The notes under the pieces were generated by a model that was not told where the DNA came from, did not search any database, and worked only from the letters and a program-made list of their open reading frames with translations. Positions 9,185-18,473 of a DNA stretch of 64,000 bases are shown piece after piece. The DNA comes from Saccharothrix violaceirubra (GTDB lineage Bacteria; Actinomycetota; Actinomycetes; Mycobacteriales; Pseudonocardiaceae): contig NZ_JACHJS010000001.1 in the NCBI RefSeq assembly GCF_014203755.1, positions 4,278,001 through 4,342,000 on the forward strand, written 5' to 3'. The position numbers and the translations under genes are program-made. Numbering within the stretch: the first letter of the stretch is position 1; each line of letters starts with the position of its first letter.

Positions 9185-12100
9185 GTGCGCAGGTGGGAAT
9201 CGGGCGGGCGGGGGACCGTCGTGTTCCGGGAGGTGGTGCGGGCCGGCACGGCGGTGACCGTCCGTTCCGGACGGGGCGACGGCCGGGGGCGTGCGTCGAC
9301 GTCCGAGCACGGCTCGGTCGAGGCGGCCTTGGCACACGTGGCGGAACTGGCCGCCGGTTTGGCGGCGGAGGGCTTCCGGGAGGTCCCGCCGGAGGAGTTG
9401 GAGGACGTGTTCGTCCCACCCCGGCGGTGGGCGGCACTGGTCCACCCCCGGCACGACGGTCCCGTGCGCCCGAAGTTCGTCCTCGACGGCGGTGCGCCCG
9501 CTTTCCTGCACGCCGCGACGGAACCGTTGTCGGACCAGGCCGAAGCGGTCCTGGCCGACCCGCACACGGAGCCCGCGCTGGCCGAGGCCGTACGCGGCCA
9601 CCTGGCGGGCGTGCCCGACCCGCTCGGCGCGGCCTGCGTGGCGACGCTGGTCGAGGCCGACCGCCGGCGCGAGCGGTACGAGGGTGTCGAGCGCATCGCC
9701 GACGCGTGGATCGCCGAGCACGGCCTGGTGTTCGCCGCGCGGGCCACCGTCGACACCGGACTGGTCGACCTGCCGTGGCGGATGGGACCGGGCGGCGCCT
9801 CGCCGCGTGAACTCCGCTTCCGGCCGCCCGCGACGCGCTACCACGACCTGCCCCGGCACGTGCCGCCGCGGATGCGCCGGGCGATCGCCGCGGCGTCGGA
9901 CGAGGAGTACGCGGCCGTCGTCGAAGCGTTGGGGGCGCACCGGATCGACCCGATCACGTCGCTGATCGCCGCGTACCTGGTGCCGGAGCGGGACGACTGG
10001 GTCGACGAGGTGGTGCGCCGGATCGTCGAGGACGAACCCGGCGGGTCGGACCCGACGATGGTCCTGTGCTCGCTCAACCGGGGCGACCAGTTGCGGGACC
10101 TGGTGGGGCGATCCGAGTTCGCGTGGCGGCTGCGTGACGCGGAGGTGCTGTACACGGTCGCGCTCGCGGTCGGCACGGGCGCGGCGGAGCCGCTGCTCAC
10201 GGTGGTGGAGGGCGACTTCAACAACGCCGAGTTCACCAAGCGGGTGTTCGACGTGATCGCCGCACAGCCCGCCGACGAGGCGTTCGACGTGCTGGTGTCC
10301 CGCATCGACGACCGGTACGGGCAGGCGGCCCTGCTGGAGGCGGTCCGGCGGTTCCCCCGGCGCGCGGTCCGCCGCCTCGCGGCGGCGGCACCGTCCTCGG
10401 AACCGGCGCGGGCGTTGCTGCACGCCCACCTGCGGGAGTTCCCCGAACTGGCGCGGGTCGACCCGGCGAACGCCGAGGCGGACCGCGTGCCCGACGTCCC
10501 CGTCGAGGAGTTGCCGGCGGTGCTCGTGACGCCACCGTGGACGCTGCCGCGAAAGGCCGGAAAGCCCGCCGTGGTCACGGGTCTGGTGTCGACCGGAAGG
10601 AAGGCCGTGCGCTGGCTGCCCGGCGAGAACGCGGAGTGGACCACCGCCCACCGCGCGGACCGCCGGGGATCGCCGGATTGGATGACCGTGGTGCGCCGCT
10701 TCCTGTCCGGCGACCTGCGCGACTACGAGAAGCGCGTCGCGTTCCTGGAGGGTCCGGCTTTCGCGCTGCGCGGGATGCTCGCGGACTGGCGACCGACCGA
10801 TCCGTGGGGCGCCGACACGTGGGGCCGTGCGCTGGTCGCGAAGTACGGCTACGACGCGTTGCCGATGGCCCTGCACCTGGCCCGGCTGAACCCGGCCGGT
10901 GCCGGACACCTGCTGCTGCCCTACGCCGACCACGACGTGGCGCACCTGATGGCGGACTGGCTGGTCCGCCTGCGCACGGCCGGCCGCACCGCGTCGACGT
11001 GGCTGCGCCGCCACGCCGAGGAGGCGGCCCGCTTCCTGCTGCCCACCGCCCTGGGCAAACCGGGCGCGGCCCGCCGTGCCGCCGAGTCGGCCCTGGTCCT
11101 CGTCCCCGAGGAAGCCCGCAGGGCGGCGAAAGAACACGGCGCGCAGGCGGTGGCGGCCCTGGAGACGCTTCTGGGCACCGACCCGTTGGACGCCGTCCCC
11201 GTCAAGATCCCGGTCCCCGGTCCCTGGGCCGCGCCCGGCCTGCTGCCCCAGATCCTGCTGCGCGACAAGCTCCGGGCCCTGCCCGTGCCGTCCGCGCAGC
11301 ACGTGATCACGATGCTGGCGTTCTCCCGCCCGGACGACGAGTACGCCGGCATCGGGGTGGTGCGCGACCTGTGCGACCCGACCTCCCTGGCCGACTTCGC
11401 CTGGGCCGCTTTCGAACGCTGGCAGGCCGCGGGCTCTCCCCCGAAGGACAACTGGGCGCTCACCGCGTTGGGCACCTTCGGCACCGACGACACCGCCCGC
11501 GCACTGGCACCGCTGATCCGGTCCTGGCCGGGCGAGGGCGCCCACGCCAAGGCCGTCGCGGGTCTGGACGTCCTGGCCGCGATGGGCTCGGACGTCGCGT
11601 TGGCCCGCCTCAACGGCATCGCGCTGCGCTCGAAGTTCCGCAAACTCAAGGAACTCGCCGAGGCGAAAATCGACGAAATAGCCGGGCTACAGGGCTTCAC
11701 GACGGACGAACTGGCCGACCGCCTGGTCCCCGACCTGGACCTGGCCGACCCCGCGACGACCCGCGTCGACTACGGCCCCCGCCACTTCACGATCGGCTTC
11801 GACGAACGCCTGCGCCCCCACCTCACCACCCCGAACGGCACCCACCGCAAAGACCTCCCGAAACCGACGGCGTCGGACGACCCGACCCTGGCCGCAACGG
11901 AACGCAAACGCTTCACCGCACTGAAAAAGGACCTCCGCACCACCGCCGCCGAGCAACTGCCCCGCCTGGAACGAGCCATGACCACCACCCGCGAGTGGAC
12001 GACGGAGGAGTTCACCACACTCCTGGTCGACCACCCGCTGCTCTGGCACGTGGTCCGCCGCCTGGTGTGGCGGACGACGGAAGGCACCACCTTCCACCTG

Positions 12101-12655
12101 GCGGACGACCGCACCCCGCACACGATCACGGACACCCCGTACGCCCTCGCGGAGAACACCAAGGTCGGAATCGCCCACCCCCTCACCGTCCCCGGACCAG
12201 ACCTGGCCGCCTGGACAGCCCTCTTCAAGGCCCAGCGAAAGCTCCCCCAACCCTTCCGCCAACTGGACCGCCCGGTGCACCACTTCACGCCGGAGGACAA
12301 GTCCCGCCGCACCCTCCCCCGGTTCGAGGGCCGCTCCGCCCCGGTAGGCGCCGTACTGGGCCTGACCAAGGAGAACTGGCAACGCGGCAGACCTCAGGAC
12401 GGCGGCCTGGAATGCTGGATCACCCGCCCCCTGCCCACCGGCGGCGCACTGGTGGCAACCCTGGAACCGGGCATCATCGTCGGCTTGGTGGAAGAACACC
12501 CCACCCAGACGCTGGCGCACATCTGGATCAGCCGCCACCAGGAAGGCACCTGGAACCCGGAAGGCACCCGCACACTGGCAGAACTGGACGACATCACCCT
12601 GTCCGAAATCGCCGCGGAACTGACCTACCTGACAACCGCGACAACAACCCCATGA
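9185..12655 (+). CDS. WGR and DUF4132 domain giant protein
   Basis: A 1156-residue protein. The first 75 residues resemble a WGR domain (W-x-G-x-G-F pattern; basic and aromatic, ending GFREV). A long helical-repeat-like region follows, and the C-terminal 250 residues match the DUF4132 pattern (WRTTEGTTFHLADDRT, then FKAQRKLPQPFRQLDR). In databases such proteins are often labelled MolR-like, but their biochemical role is not established. The GTG at 9185 follows GGGAGAG and avoids a frame extension that would overlap the divergent hydrolase gene. The region shared with that gene (8992-9184) should hold divergent promoters. The last 700 bp are richer in adenine and cytosine than the rest. Confidence 0.8.
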   Translation: MRRWESGGRGTVVFREVVRAGTAVTVRSGRGDGRGRASTSEHGSVEAALAHVAELAAGLAAEGFREVPPEELEDVFVPPRRWAALVHPRHDGPVRPKFVLDGGAPAFLHAATEPLSDQAEAVLADPHTEPALAEAVRGHLAGVPDPLGAACVATLVEADRRRERYEGVERIADAWIAEHGLVFAARATVDTGLVDLPWRMGPGGASPRELRFRPPATRYHDLPRHVPPRMRRAIAAASDEEYAAVVEALGAHRIDPITSLIAAYLVPERDDWVDEVVRRIVEDEPGGSDPTMVLCSLNRGDQLRDLVGRSEFAWRLRDAEVLYTVALAVGTGAAEPLLTVVEGDFNNAEFTKRVFDVIAAQPADEAFDVLVSRIDDRYGQAALLEAVRRFPRRAVRRLAAAAPSSEPARALLHAHLREFPELARVDPANAEADRVPDVPVEELPAVLVTPPWTLPRKAGKPAVVTGLVSTGRKAVRWLPGENAEWTTAHRADRRGSPDWMTVVRRFLSGDLRDYEKRVAFLEGPAFALRGMLADWRPTDPWGADTWGRALVAKYGYDALPMALHLARLNPAGAGHLLLPYADHDVAHLMADWLVRLRTAGRTASTWLRRHAEEAARFLLPTALGKPGAARRAAESALVLVPEEARRAAKEHGAQAVAALETLLGTDPLDAVPVKIPVPGPWAAPGLLPQILLRDKLRALPVPSAQHVITMLAFSRPDDEYAGIGVVRDLCDPTSLADFAWAAFERWQAAGSPPKDNWALTALGTFGTDDTARALAPLIRSWPGEGAHAKAVAGLDVLAAMGSDVALARLNGIALRSKFRKLKELAEAKIDEIAGLQGFTTDELADRLVPDLDLADPATTRVDYGPRHFTIGFDERLRPHLTTPNGTHRKDLPKPTASDDPTLAATERKRFTALKKDLRTTAAEQLPRLERAMTTTREWTTEEFTTLLVDHPLLWHVVRRLVWRTTEGTTFHLADDRTPHTITDTPYALAENTKVGIAHPLTVPGPDLAAWTALFKAQRKLPQPFRQLDRPVHHFTPEDKSRRTLPRFEGRSAPVGAVLGLTKENWQRGRPQDGGLECWITRPLPTGGALVATLEPGIIVGLVEEHPTQTLAHIWISRHQEGTWNPEGTRTLAELDDITLSEIAAELTYLTTATTTP

Positions 12656-12898
12656 CCACAACGCCCACCAGCGCCGAATCCGACCCAAGCACCAACACCA
12701 TCACTCCGACCCCGCGCGCAGCGCCGGCACCTCACACCTGACCCCGGACACACCGACCAGTCCCTCCAAGACCCACACCAGCGCCATCACACAGCCACCA
12801 CACACGGCAACCACACCACGCCCGGCTGTTCACATCCGACAGCCGAGTGAAGGTGTTAATGATGGTGTCCCGACCGTTCCTGGACGAGACTCACCGCC

Positions 12899-14125
12899 AT
12901 GAACGATTCCGCGACCACCTCGACCGCATTAAAGTCGTACGATCTGTTCGCCCCGGACGTGTTGGGCGACCCGCTGCCGCTGCTGCACCGGATCCGGGCC
13001 GAAAGCCCGGTCTCCTGGATTCCCGAGCTGGAATCCTTCCTGGTCACCCGGCACGCCGACGTCGTCGCGGCGCTCAAGGACAAGCGTCTGGTCCCGGGCA
13101 ACCTCGGCCAGGCTTTCGACCGGCTCTCCCCTGCCGAGCTGGCCGAACTCGAACCGGTGCGGCAGTCCATCGCGTTGTGGATGGGTCATACCGACGAGAA
13201 GGACCACGTCCGCTTCCAGCAGCTCCTCAAACGCTATTTCACCCCGGCCACGGTGGAAGGTCTGCGGCCTCGCATCCGCGAGATCGCGATCGAACTGATC
13301 GAGGCCCGGCGCGAGGGCGGCTTCATGGAGGTGGTCACGGAGTTGGCGTACCCCCTGCCCGCCAACGTGATCGCCGAGATGCTGGGCATGCCGACCGCGG
13401 ACCGCGAGAAGCTCCAGGAGTGGTCGCGCGACCTGCTCGCGCTCTTCCAGCTCGCGGACTTCGAGACGTTGCGGCAGTCGCAGCGCAGCATCCTCGAAAT
13501 GCAGGACTACGTGCGCGCGCTCGTGGCCCAGCGCCGTGAGGAGGCACGGGACGACCTGCTCAGCATGTTCGTCGCGGCCGAGCGCGAGGGCCTCGTCTCC
13601 GAGGACGAGATCGTCGCCAACTGCGTCCTGCTGCTGTTCGCCGGGCACGAGACGACGGCGAACCTGATCGCCATGGGCCTGGGCCTGCTGCTGGAGGACC
13701 AGGGCCAGTTCGACCGCCTCAAGGCCGACCACGGGCTGATCCCCACGGCCGTCGAGGAGATGCTGCGGGTGCGCGGTCCGGCGAGCACGCTGGTGCGCAT
13801 CGCGACCGAGCCGGTCGAGGTGGCGGGCACGACCTACCCGGCGGGCAGCCACTTCCTGCTGGCCATGGTCTCGGGCAACCACGACCCCGAGGTGTTCGAG
13901 AACCCGGACACCTTCGACATCGGACGCAAGCCCAACCGGCACACGGCGTTCGGCATGGGCGCGTTCTACTGCCTGGGCGCGGCGCTGGCCCGCGCGGAGA
14001 CGGCCGAGTGCCTGGACGTCGTGCTGGAGCGGATGCCGGACATCCGCCCGGCCTACGACGAGATCTCCGTGGTGTCGTCGCCGCCGCTGAGCCGGCACCT
14101 GGCGTCGCTGCCGGTGTTCTTCTGA
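12899..14125 (+). CDS. Cytochrome P450 (stand-alone)
   Basis: A 408-residue class I bacterial P450. The I-helix motif is AGHETT, the K-helix ExxR is EEMLR, and the heme loop is FGMGAFYCLG with Cys358 as the iron ligand. The usual His two residues before the Cys is Phe here, a tolerated but uncommon variant. Codon 11 is TTA (12929-12931), a rare codon in high-GC actinobacteria that usually implies bldA-dependent translation. No ferredoxin or reductase gene is adjacent. It lies 5.5 kb before the thiopeptide cluster with unrelated genes between, so I do not assign it to that pathway. The preceding 243 bp is unusually A/C-rich. Confidence 0.93.
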   Translation: MNDSATTSTALKSYDLFAPDVLGDPLPLLHRIRAESPVSWIPELESFLVTRHADVVAALKDKRLVPGNLGQAFDRLSPAELAELEPVRQSIALWMGHTDEKDHVRFQQLLKRYFTPATVEGLRPRIREIAIELIEARREGGFMEVVTELAYPLPANVIAEMLGMPTADREKLQEWSRDLLALFQLADFETLRQSQRSILEMQDYVRALVAQRREEARDDLLSMFVAAEREGLVSEDEIVANCVLLLFAGHETTANLIAMGLGLLLEDQGQFDRLKADHGLIPTAVEEMLRVRGPASTLVRIATEPVEVAGTTYPAGSHFLLAMVSGNHDPEVFENPDTFDIGRKPNRHTAFGMGAFYCLGAALARAETAECLDVVLERMPDIRPAYDEISVVSSPPLSRHLASLPVFF

Positions 14126-14208
14126 CCGACCGTCCGCGGTGGACCCGCACGTCCACCGCGGACGGATTCCGGTTGCCGGCGCCGACCCGCTCCGGTCACG
14201 ATGACGCC

Positions 14209-14535
14209 GTGGAGCACACGTACCGGGTCATGGTCCGCGGTCGGTTCGCCGATCTCGACGAGGCGGGCCGGGCCCGGCTGCGCGCCGACGCCCACCGGCA
14301 CGACATGCTCACCAGCGGGTTCTCCGAGCAGGGCGCGCTGGCCTACGACCGCTCGCTCGACTTCTTCAGCTTCCGCGTCCAACTGCGTGCCGAGGTCGAG
14401 TCGGACGACCGCGCGGTGTGCGACCGGGGCCTGCGGCTCGCGGCACAGGCCGTCGAGGCGCTCGGGGTGGACTTTCGCGATCTGCGCGCGTCCGCGACCG
14501 ACGTCGACCTGATCAAGGTCAAGCGTCGCCGCTGA
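14209..14535 (+). CDS. DUF6204-type small protein
   Basis: A 108-residue protein beginning MEHTYRVMVRGRF and ending in a basic KVKRRR tail. It matches the pattern of actinobacterial DUF6204 proteins, which have no known function. The GTG at 14209 fits the conserved N-terminus; upstream in-frame codons read through the 3' region of the P450 gene. Its 3' end overlaps the convergent MFS gene by 17 bp. Confidence 0.72.
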   Translation: MEHTYRVMVRGRFADLDEAGRARLRADAHRHDMLTSGFSEQGALAYDRSLDFFSFRVQLRAEVESDDRAVCDRGLRLAAQAVEALGVDFRDLRASATDVDLIKVKRRR

Positions 14536-15961
14536 CCGACACCCCGGCCTCCCGCGCCCGGGGGCACGTCGGCCGCGCCCGCAGTTCGACGATGCCGACG
14601 ACCAGCGCCGCCGTCACCGCGACCGCCGCCGTGCCGACCGCGACGCCGACGGCCACGCGGGCCTGCGCGCCGGTGAGCACCGCGTGGTAGAGCCCGGCCA
14701 ACGCGGCCGTGCCGACCGCCGACCCGATGCGCTGCCCGGTCTGGAGCGCGCCGCCCGCCGCACCCGCCATGGCGACGGGCACGTGCCGCAGGGTCAGCGT
14801 GGTGTTCGGGGAGATCACCCAGCCGCCGCCGACGCCCGCGACGAACAGCGCCACCGCCACCCCGGCGCCGTAGCCGTCCGTGAGCCACAGCAGGAACGCG
14901 GTCAGCGCGAGCCCGGCCACGACCATGCCCAGTCCGGTCACGGTCAGCCGTCGACCCCACGTCTCCACCAGCCGACCGCCGATCAGCGCCGACACCGCCG
15001 ACCCGACCGCGAACGGCGTGACCGCGAGCCCGGACTCCAGCGGCGAGTACTCCAGCGCCGACTGGAAGTAGACCGCGAACACCAGCCAGATCCCACTGAA
15101 GCCGATGAAGTAGACCAGGCCCAGCAGCGCGCCGGTCCCGTAGCCGGGCGTCGTCGTGAACAGCCCGATGTCGAGCAACGGGCTACGACCGCGCGCCCGT
15201 TCCCGGCGTTCCCACCGCACGAACCCCACCAGCACGACGGCACCCAGGAGGAACAGCCACCACAGCGACGACAGCCCGCCGGATTCGGCGAGCACCAGCG
15301 GCAGCATCACCGCGAGCACACCCGAGCCGAGCAGCGCGGCGCCCACCAGGTCGAGGTGGTCACGTCGCCGCACATCGGCAGCACGCGGCAGCAGCCGGGC
15401 CGCGAGCACGAGCGCGGCCAACCCGATGGGCACGTTGACGTAGAACACCCAGCGCCAACCGTCGTCCTCGCCGGCCACGGCCAGGATCACGCCGCCCACG
15501 ACCGGGCCGACCGCGGTGGAGATGCCGACCGTGGCACCGAACCAGCCGAACGCCCGCCCGCGTTCCGCGCCCCGGAACAGCTGTTGGATCAACGCGGAGT
15601 TCTGCGGCGCCAGCGCACCGGCGGCCACGCCCTGCGCGAGCCGGGCCGCGATCAGCACCCCGGCCGTGGGTGCCAGGCCGGCCAGTGCGCTGAACAGCAC
15701 GAACCCGGACATGGCCACGAGGAACACCGTCCGCCGCCCCAGGGCGTCGCCGAGCCGGCCGGCCGGGACCAGCGCGAGCCCGAACGCCAGCGCGTACCCG
15801 GACACGACCCACTGCGCCCCGGCGGCGGAGGTGCCCAGGCCGTGCTGGAGCGACGGCAGCGCGACCGACACGATGCTCACGTCGAGCAGGCTCATGAATC
15901 CGGCCACGAGCGACACGCTGAACGCCCGCCACCGGCGCGGGTCGGGTTCGTACGACGTCAT
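14519..15961 (-). CDS. MFS drug exporter, DHA2 (14-TM) type
   Basis: A 480-residue major facilitator with about 14 hydrophobic segments. Motif A appears as GRLGDALGRRTVF, and the motif C region as GWFGATVGISTAVGPVVGG, typical of the QacA/EmrB drug:H+ antiporters. It should export a small toxic compound across the membrane; the substrate is not deducible. It is divergent from nothing close and converges with the DUF6204 gene by a short 3' overlap. It is about 3.7 kb from the thiopeptide operon start and not obviously linked to it. Confidence 0.92.
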   Translation of the reverse strand: MTSYEPDPRRWRAFSVSLVAGFMSLLDVSIVSVALPSLQHGLGTSAAGAQWVVSGYALAFGLALVPAGRLGDALGRRTVFLVAMSGFVLFSALAGLAPTAGVLIAARLAQGVAAGALAPQNSALIQQLFRGAERGRAFGWFGATVGISTAVGPVVGGVILAVAGEDDGWRWVFYVNVPIGLAALVLAARLLPRAADVRRRDHLDLVGAALLGSGVLAVMLPLVLAESGGLSSLWWLFLLGAVVLVGFVRWERRERARGRSPLLDIGLFTTTPGYGTGALLGLVYFIGFSGIWLVFAVYFQSALEYSPLESGLAVTPFAVGSAVSALIGGRLVETWGRRLTVTGLGMVVAGLALTAFLLWLTDGYGAGVAVALFVAGVGGGWVISPNTTLTLRHVPVAMAGAAGGALQTGQRIGSAVGTAALAGLYHAVLTGAQARVAVGVAVGTAAVAVTAALVVGIVELRARPTCPRAREAGVSVSGDA

Positions 15962-16021
15962 GCCCCGTGTCTACCCGTTCGGGTGGCGGCGGGCACGGTG
16001 GCGCCACGCGCGAGCCACCGC

Positions 16022-16513
16022 CTAGACCAAGCCCTCGAAGTACTCCTTCCGGGCCGGGTAGTAGTCGTCGAACACCGGTCTGGCGCTGCCGGTTCGGGAC
16101 GCGACGAGCATGTCCAGGTAGTACTCCCAGCCCGGTCCGATCTCGCCGATCCCGGTCGTGTCCGGCAGGTGGTGCACGAGTTCGAGCGTGGTCAGACCGT
16201 CCACTTCGGACAGTCTGAGTTCCAGTGGCCAGGTCGAGTCGCCGTCGACCACCGACAGCACCAGCCGCAACGGCGGCTCGCACACCTCGATGCGCACCTC
16301 GCACCAGGGTTCCTGCTCCTCGTACGCCATCCGCACCCGGATCACGCGGCCCGGTCCGGCCTCGCCCTCCCACGGCCCGAACCAGCGCGCGGTGCGCTCG
16401 GATTCGGTGACGCTCGCCCACACGTCCTCCGCGTGCGCGCGGAAGGTCCGGGTCAGGATCAGGTCCGCGCCGCCGCCGACGCGCAGCAGTCGGCCGATCG
16501 GGGACGGGCTCAT
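16022..16513 (-). CDS. SRPBCC (AHSA1-type) domain protein
   Basis: A 163-residue START/SRPBCC-fold protein. The AHSA1 pattern is visible in LILTRTFRAHAEDVWASVTES, then RWFGPWEG, and a C-terminal GWEYYLDMLV helix. These proteins bind hydrophobic ligands. Its ATG overlaps the stop of the ArsR gene (ATGA), forming the common ArsR-SRPBCC operon. The ligand is unknown. Confidence 0.87.
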   Translation of the reverse strand: MSPSPIGRLLRVGGGADLILTRTFRAHAEDVWASVTESERTARWFGPWEGEAGPGRVIRVRMAYEEQEPWCEVRIEVCEPPLRLVLSVVDGDSTWPLELRLSEVDGLTTLELVHHLPDTTGIGEIGPGWEYYLDMLVASRTGSARPVFDDYYPARKEYFEGLV

Positions 16514-16857
16514 GCCGTGTTCTCCTCGGGTCGCTCCGCGCGTCGCGCGCGGCGGGTCCGGTACACCTCGGTCTCCAGCGCGTCGAGGTGGCGGTCCCAG
16601 CCCCGGTCCTCGAACCGGGTCAGCCACGCCGCGAGTCCACGCAGGCGTGACGCGTCGAGCACGTAGATCCGCCGCCGGCCCACGAGTTCGTCGCGCACCA
16701 GTCCGCTGTCGCGCAGCACGCGCAGGTGCCGGCTGACGGCGGGCCGGCTGATGGGGAACAGCTCCGCGATGCGCCCGGCGGGCAGCGGTCCGTCCCGGAG
16801 CGAATCGAGGATCTCCCGTCGCACGGGGTCCGCGATCGCCCTGGCCACCTCGTCCAC
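16510..16857 (-). CDS. ArsR-family winged-helix repressor
   Basis: A 115-residue ArsR/SmtB-like regulator with a clear helix-turn-helix (RIAELFPISRPAVSRHLRVLRD) and a following wing (GRRRIYVLD). No metal-binding cysteine pair is seen, so it belongs to the non-metal group usually coupled to SRPBCC genes. A perfect 13-bp inverted repeat lies 3 bp upstream of its start codon, suggesting autorepression of the two-gene operon. Confidence 0.9.
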   Translation of the reverse strand: MDEVARAIADPVRREILDSLRDGPLPAGRIAELFPISRPAVSRHLRVLRDSGLVRDELVGRRRIYVLDASRLRGLAAWLTRFEDRGWDRHLDALETEVYRTRRARRAERPEENTA

Positions 16858-16860
16858 GGC

Positions 16861-16890
16861 CGAAAGCGTAACCTAGTGGTTACGCTTTCG
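16861..16890. promoter_or_regulatory. Probable ArsR operator: perfect inverted repeat
   Basis: CGAAAGCGTAACC (16861-16873) and its exact complement (16878-16890) flank the spacer TAGT. The inner GTAACC-N4-GGTTAC half-sites are of the kind bound by ArsR-family proteins paired with SRPBCC genes. The repeat sits directly upstream of the ArsR start and also spans the stop codon of the upstream M20 gene, so a terminator role is an alternative. No T-tract follows. Confidence 0.65.
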
Positions 16891-17971
16891 GCAACGCCCG
16901 GAGGAACCCCGACAACGCCCGCCGGTACGGCTCGACGGTCGTGAGATCCGCGTACTCCGCCGGCCCGTGCTGCCCGTCGCCGCCGATGCCGAAGATCACC
17001 GCGTCGATGCCGCGCGCGTGGAAGAACCGCGAGTCGGCCGCGCCGTGCTTGCGCAGCAGTTCGGCCGAGAACCCCACGTCCCGCGCGGCTGCCCGCAACG
17101 CCCGCACGTGCACGCCGTCGGGGTCGGCCCGGTGCGGCGATTCCAGCGTGGGCACGGAAACCTCGACCCCCGGCGGGCAGAGCGCGGCCAGGTGCGCCCG
17201 CACTTCTTCCGGCGTGCGACCGGCGAATCCGGTGTCCTCGGCCGGGAAGCGGACGTCGAGCCACGCCGTGGCCTCGGCGGGCACCTGGTTGAGCGTCTCG
17301 TTCGGCGTCACGATCCGGGACACGGTGACCGTGGTGCGCCATGCCTCCGCGTCCGGTACGGGGTACGCGGCCAGTAGAGCGTCGATCGCGCGCATCAACG
17401 TGAGCAACGCGTTGTCGCCCAGCCACGGGTAGGCGCCGTGTGCGGCCCGCCCCCGCGCGTCGAGCCGGACCGACGCGATGCCCTTGGACTCGGTGACCAC
17501 ACGGGGCGCGCTGTGCTCGCCGATCACCGCGAACCCGGCCGAGACGCCGTGCGCGAGCTGGTGGGCGGTGCCGTGGTAGCCGCCGACCTCCTCGTCGGTG
17601 ACCAACTGCAACGCCACCGGGCGGCCCGGTCCGAGGTCGCGGAACACCTGGGCCATCACCAACGCGGTGAGCTTCATGTCCTGCGCACCGCGCGCGTAGA
17701 GGCGGTCGCCCTCGCGGCAGGGCCGGAACTGTTCGTCGGCGCCGGGCACGACGTCGAGATGACCGTTGAGGATCACGTCGAACGGCCGCCGCGCGCCGTC
17801 GTGGACGAGCGCGCTGGGCTTGCCCCCGGACTCGAACCGCTCCACGGTGAATCCCGGCCCGACCACGTCGAGCACCAGGTCGAGCGCACGACGCAGCTCG
17901 TCCGGGCGGTCGGTGGTCGAGCGGATCGCGAGCAGGTCGTGCGCGACGGTGTCGAACTCGTCCGTGATCAC
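16880..17971 (-). CDS. M20-family metallopeptidase
   Basis: A 363-residue M20 zinc peptidase or deacylase. Metal and catalytic motifs are visible: NGHLDVVPG, GAQDMKL, TDEEVGG and a later KHGAADSRFF. Such enzymes hydrolyse small peptides or N-acyl amino acids in the cytoplasm. The GTG at 17971 is chosen because longer starts would overlap the upstream gene. It lies 10 bp after that gene, which suggests co-transcription. Its TAA stop falls inside the ArsR palindrome. Confidence 0.88.
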   Translation of the reverse strand: MITDEFDTVAHDLLAIRSTTDRPDELRRALDLVLDVVGPGFTVERFESGGKPSALVHDGARRPFDVILNGHLDVVPGADEQFRPCREGDRLYARGAQDMKLTALVMAQVFRDLGPGRPVALQLVTDEEVGGYHGTAHQLAHGVSAGFAVIGEHSAPRVVTESKGIASVRLDARGRAAHGAYPWLGDNALLTLMRAIDALLAAYPVPDAEAWRTTVTVSRIVTPNETLNQVPAEATAWLDVRFPAEDTGFAGRTPEEVRAHLAALCPPGVEVSVPTLESPHRADPDGVHVRALRAAARDVGFSAELLRKHGAADSRFFHARGIDAVIFGIGGDGQHGPAEYADLTTVEPYRRALSGFLRALPKA

Positions 17972-17981
17972 CCGCCCGAAC

Positions 17982-18473
17982 CTACCCCGTGACCAGCCGC
18001 GCGAAGTCGGGGAACTCGGCACGGGCGGCGGCGATCACCTGCCCGGCGGTGCGGGGCGCGGGCGAGTGGGCGACGGCGATCTCCCGCAGTTCCGGGTCGG
18101 GCCGCATCGTCGAGTCCGGGTACTCGACCGCCTCCAGCGGGCCGAACCCGCCGGCCAACAGCCAGCGGAAGTCGCCGAGATTCCGCGCGACGACACCGAC
18201 CTCGCCTTCCGAGCCGAAGAGCGCGACGGGCTGCGCTTCGAGGTCGTCGGTGTCGCGCACCCGCCGGCACGCGGCGCACCCTCCGGTGCCGTCCTGGCCG
18301 AACACGAGGAAGTCCGCGGCGTCGAGCGGCACCTCGGTCCACCGGCGCAACCAGGAGGCGGTGCGCCCGGTGTCCCCGAACTCCCGGCAGGGCTCGAAAT
18401 CGACGCCTTCGCCGTCGGCGTAGTCGAACTCGCGATCGAGGGCCGCGGCCAGTGCCGGCGGAAATCCGATCAT
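17982..18473 (-). CDS. SMI1/KNR4-like hypothetical protein
   Basis: A 163-residue soluble protein. The stretch FLVFGQDGTGGCAA, then a LFGSEGEVGVVARNL strand and FRWLLAGGFGPLEA, resembles SMI1/KNR4 (SUKH) fold proteins. Some members are immunity proteins of contact-dependent toxins, but no toxin gene is visible here, so no function is assigned. The ATG at 18473 is preferred, since the frame upstream is not gene-like. Confidence 0.6.
   Translation of the reverse strand: MIGFPPALAAALDREFDYADGEGVDFEPCREFGDTGRTASWLRRWTEVPLDAADFLVFGQDGTGGCAACRRVRDTDDLEAQPVALFGSEGEVGVVARNLGDFRWLLAGGFGPLEAVEYPDSTMRPDPELREIAVAHSPAPRTAGQVIAAARAEFPDFARLVTG

Noticed and set aside
9155..11545. 796-codon minus-strand frame opposite the DUF4132 gene
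   Set aside because: Composition (Gln/Arg/Gly/His-rich) is typical of antisense to a high-GC gene, and no domain is visible. The plus-strand protein has coherent WGR and DUF4132 features.
12899..14125. P450 as part of the thiopeptide cluster
   Set aside because: Seven unrelated genes on mixed strands lie between it and the cluster, and the cluster has its own P450.
14519..15961. MFS pump as thiopeptide exporter
   Set aside because: It is outside the TetR boundary, on the opposite strand and not co-regulated by any visible element.
17982..18473. SMI1/KNR4-like gene as immunity protein of a polymorphic toxin
   Set aside because: No toxin, WXG100 or Rhs gene is near, and the fold is shared by many non-immunity proteins.
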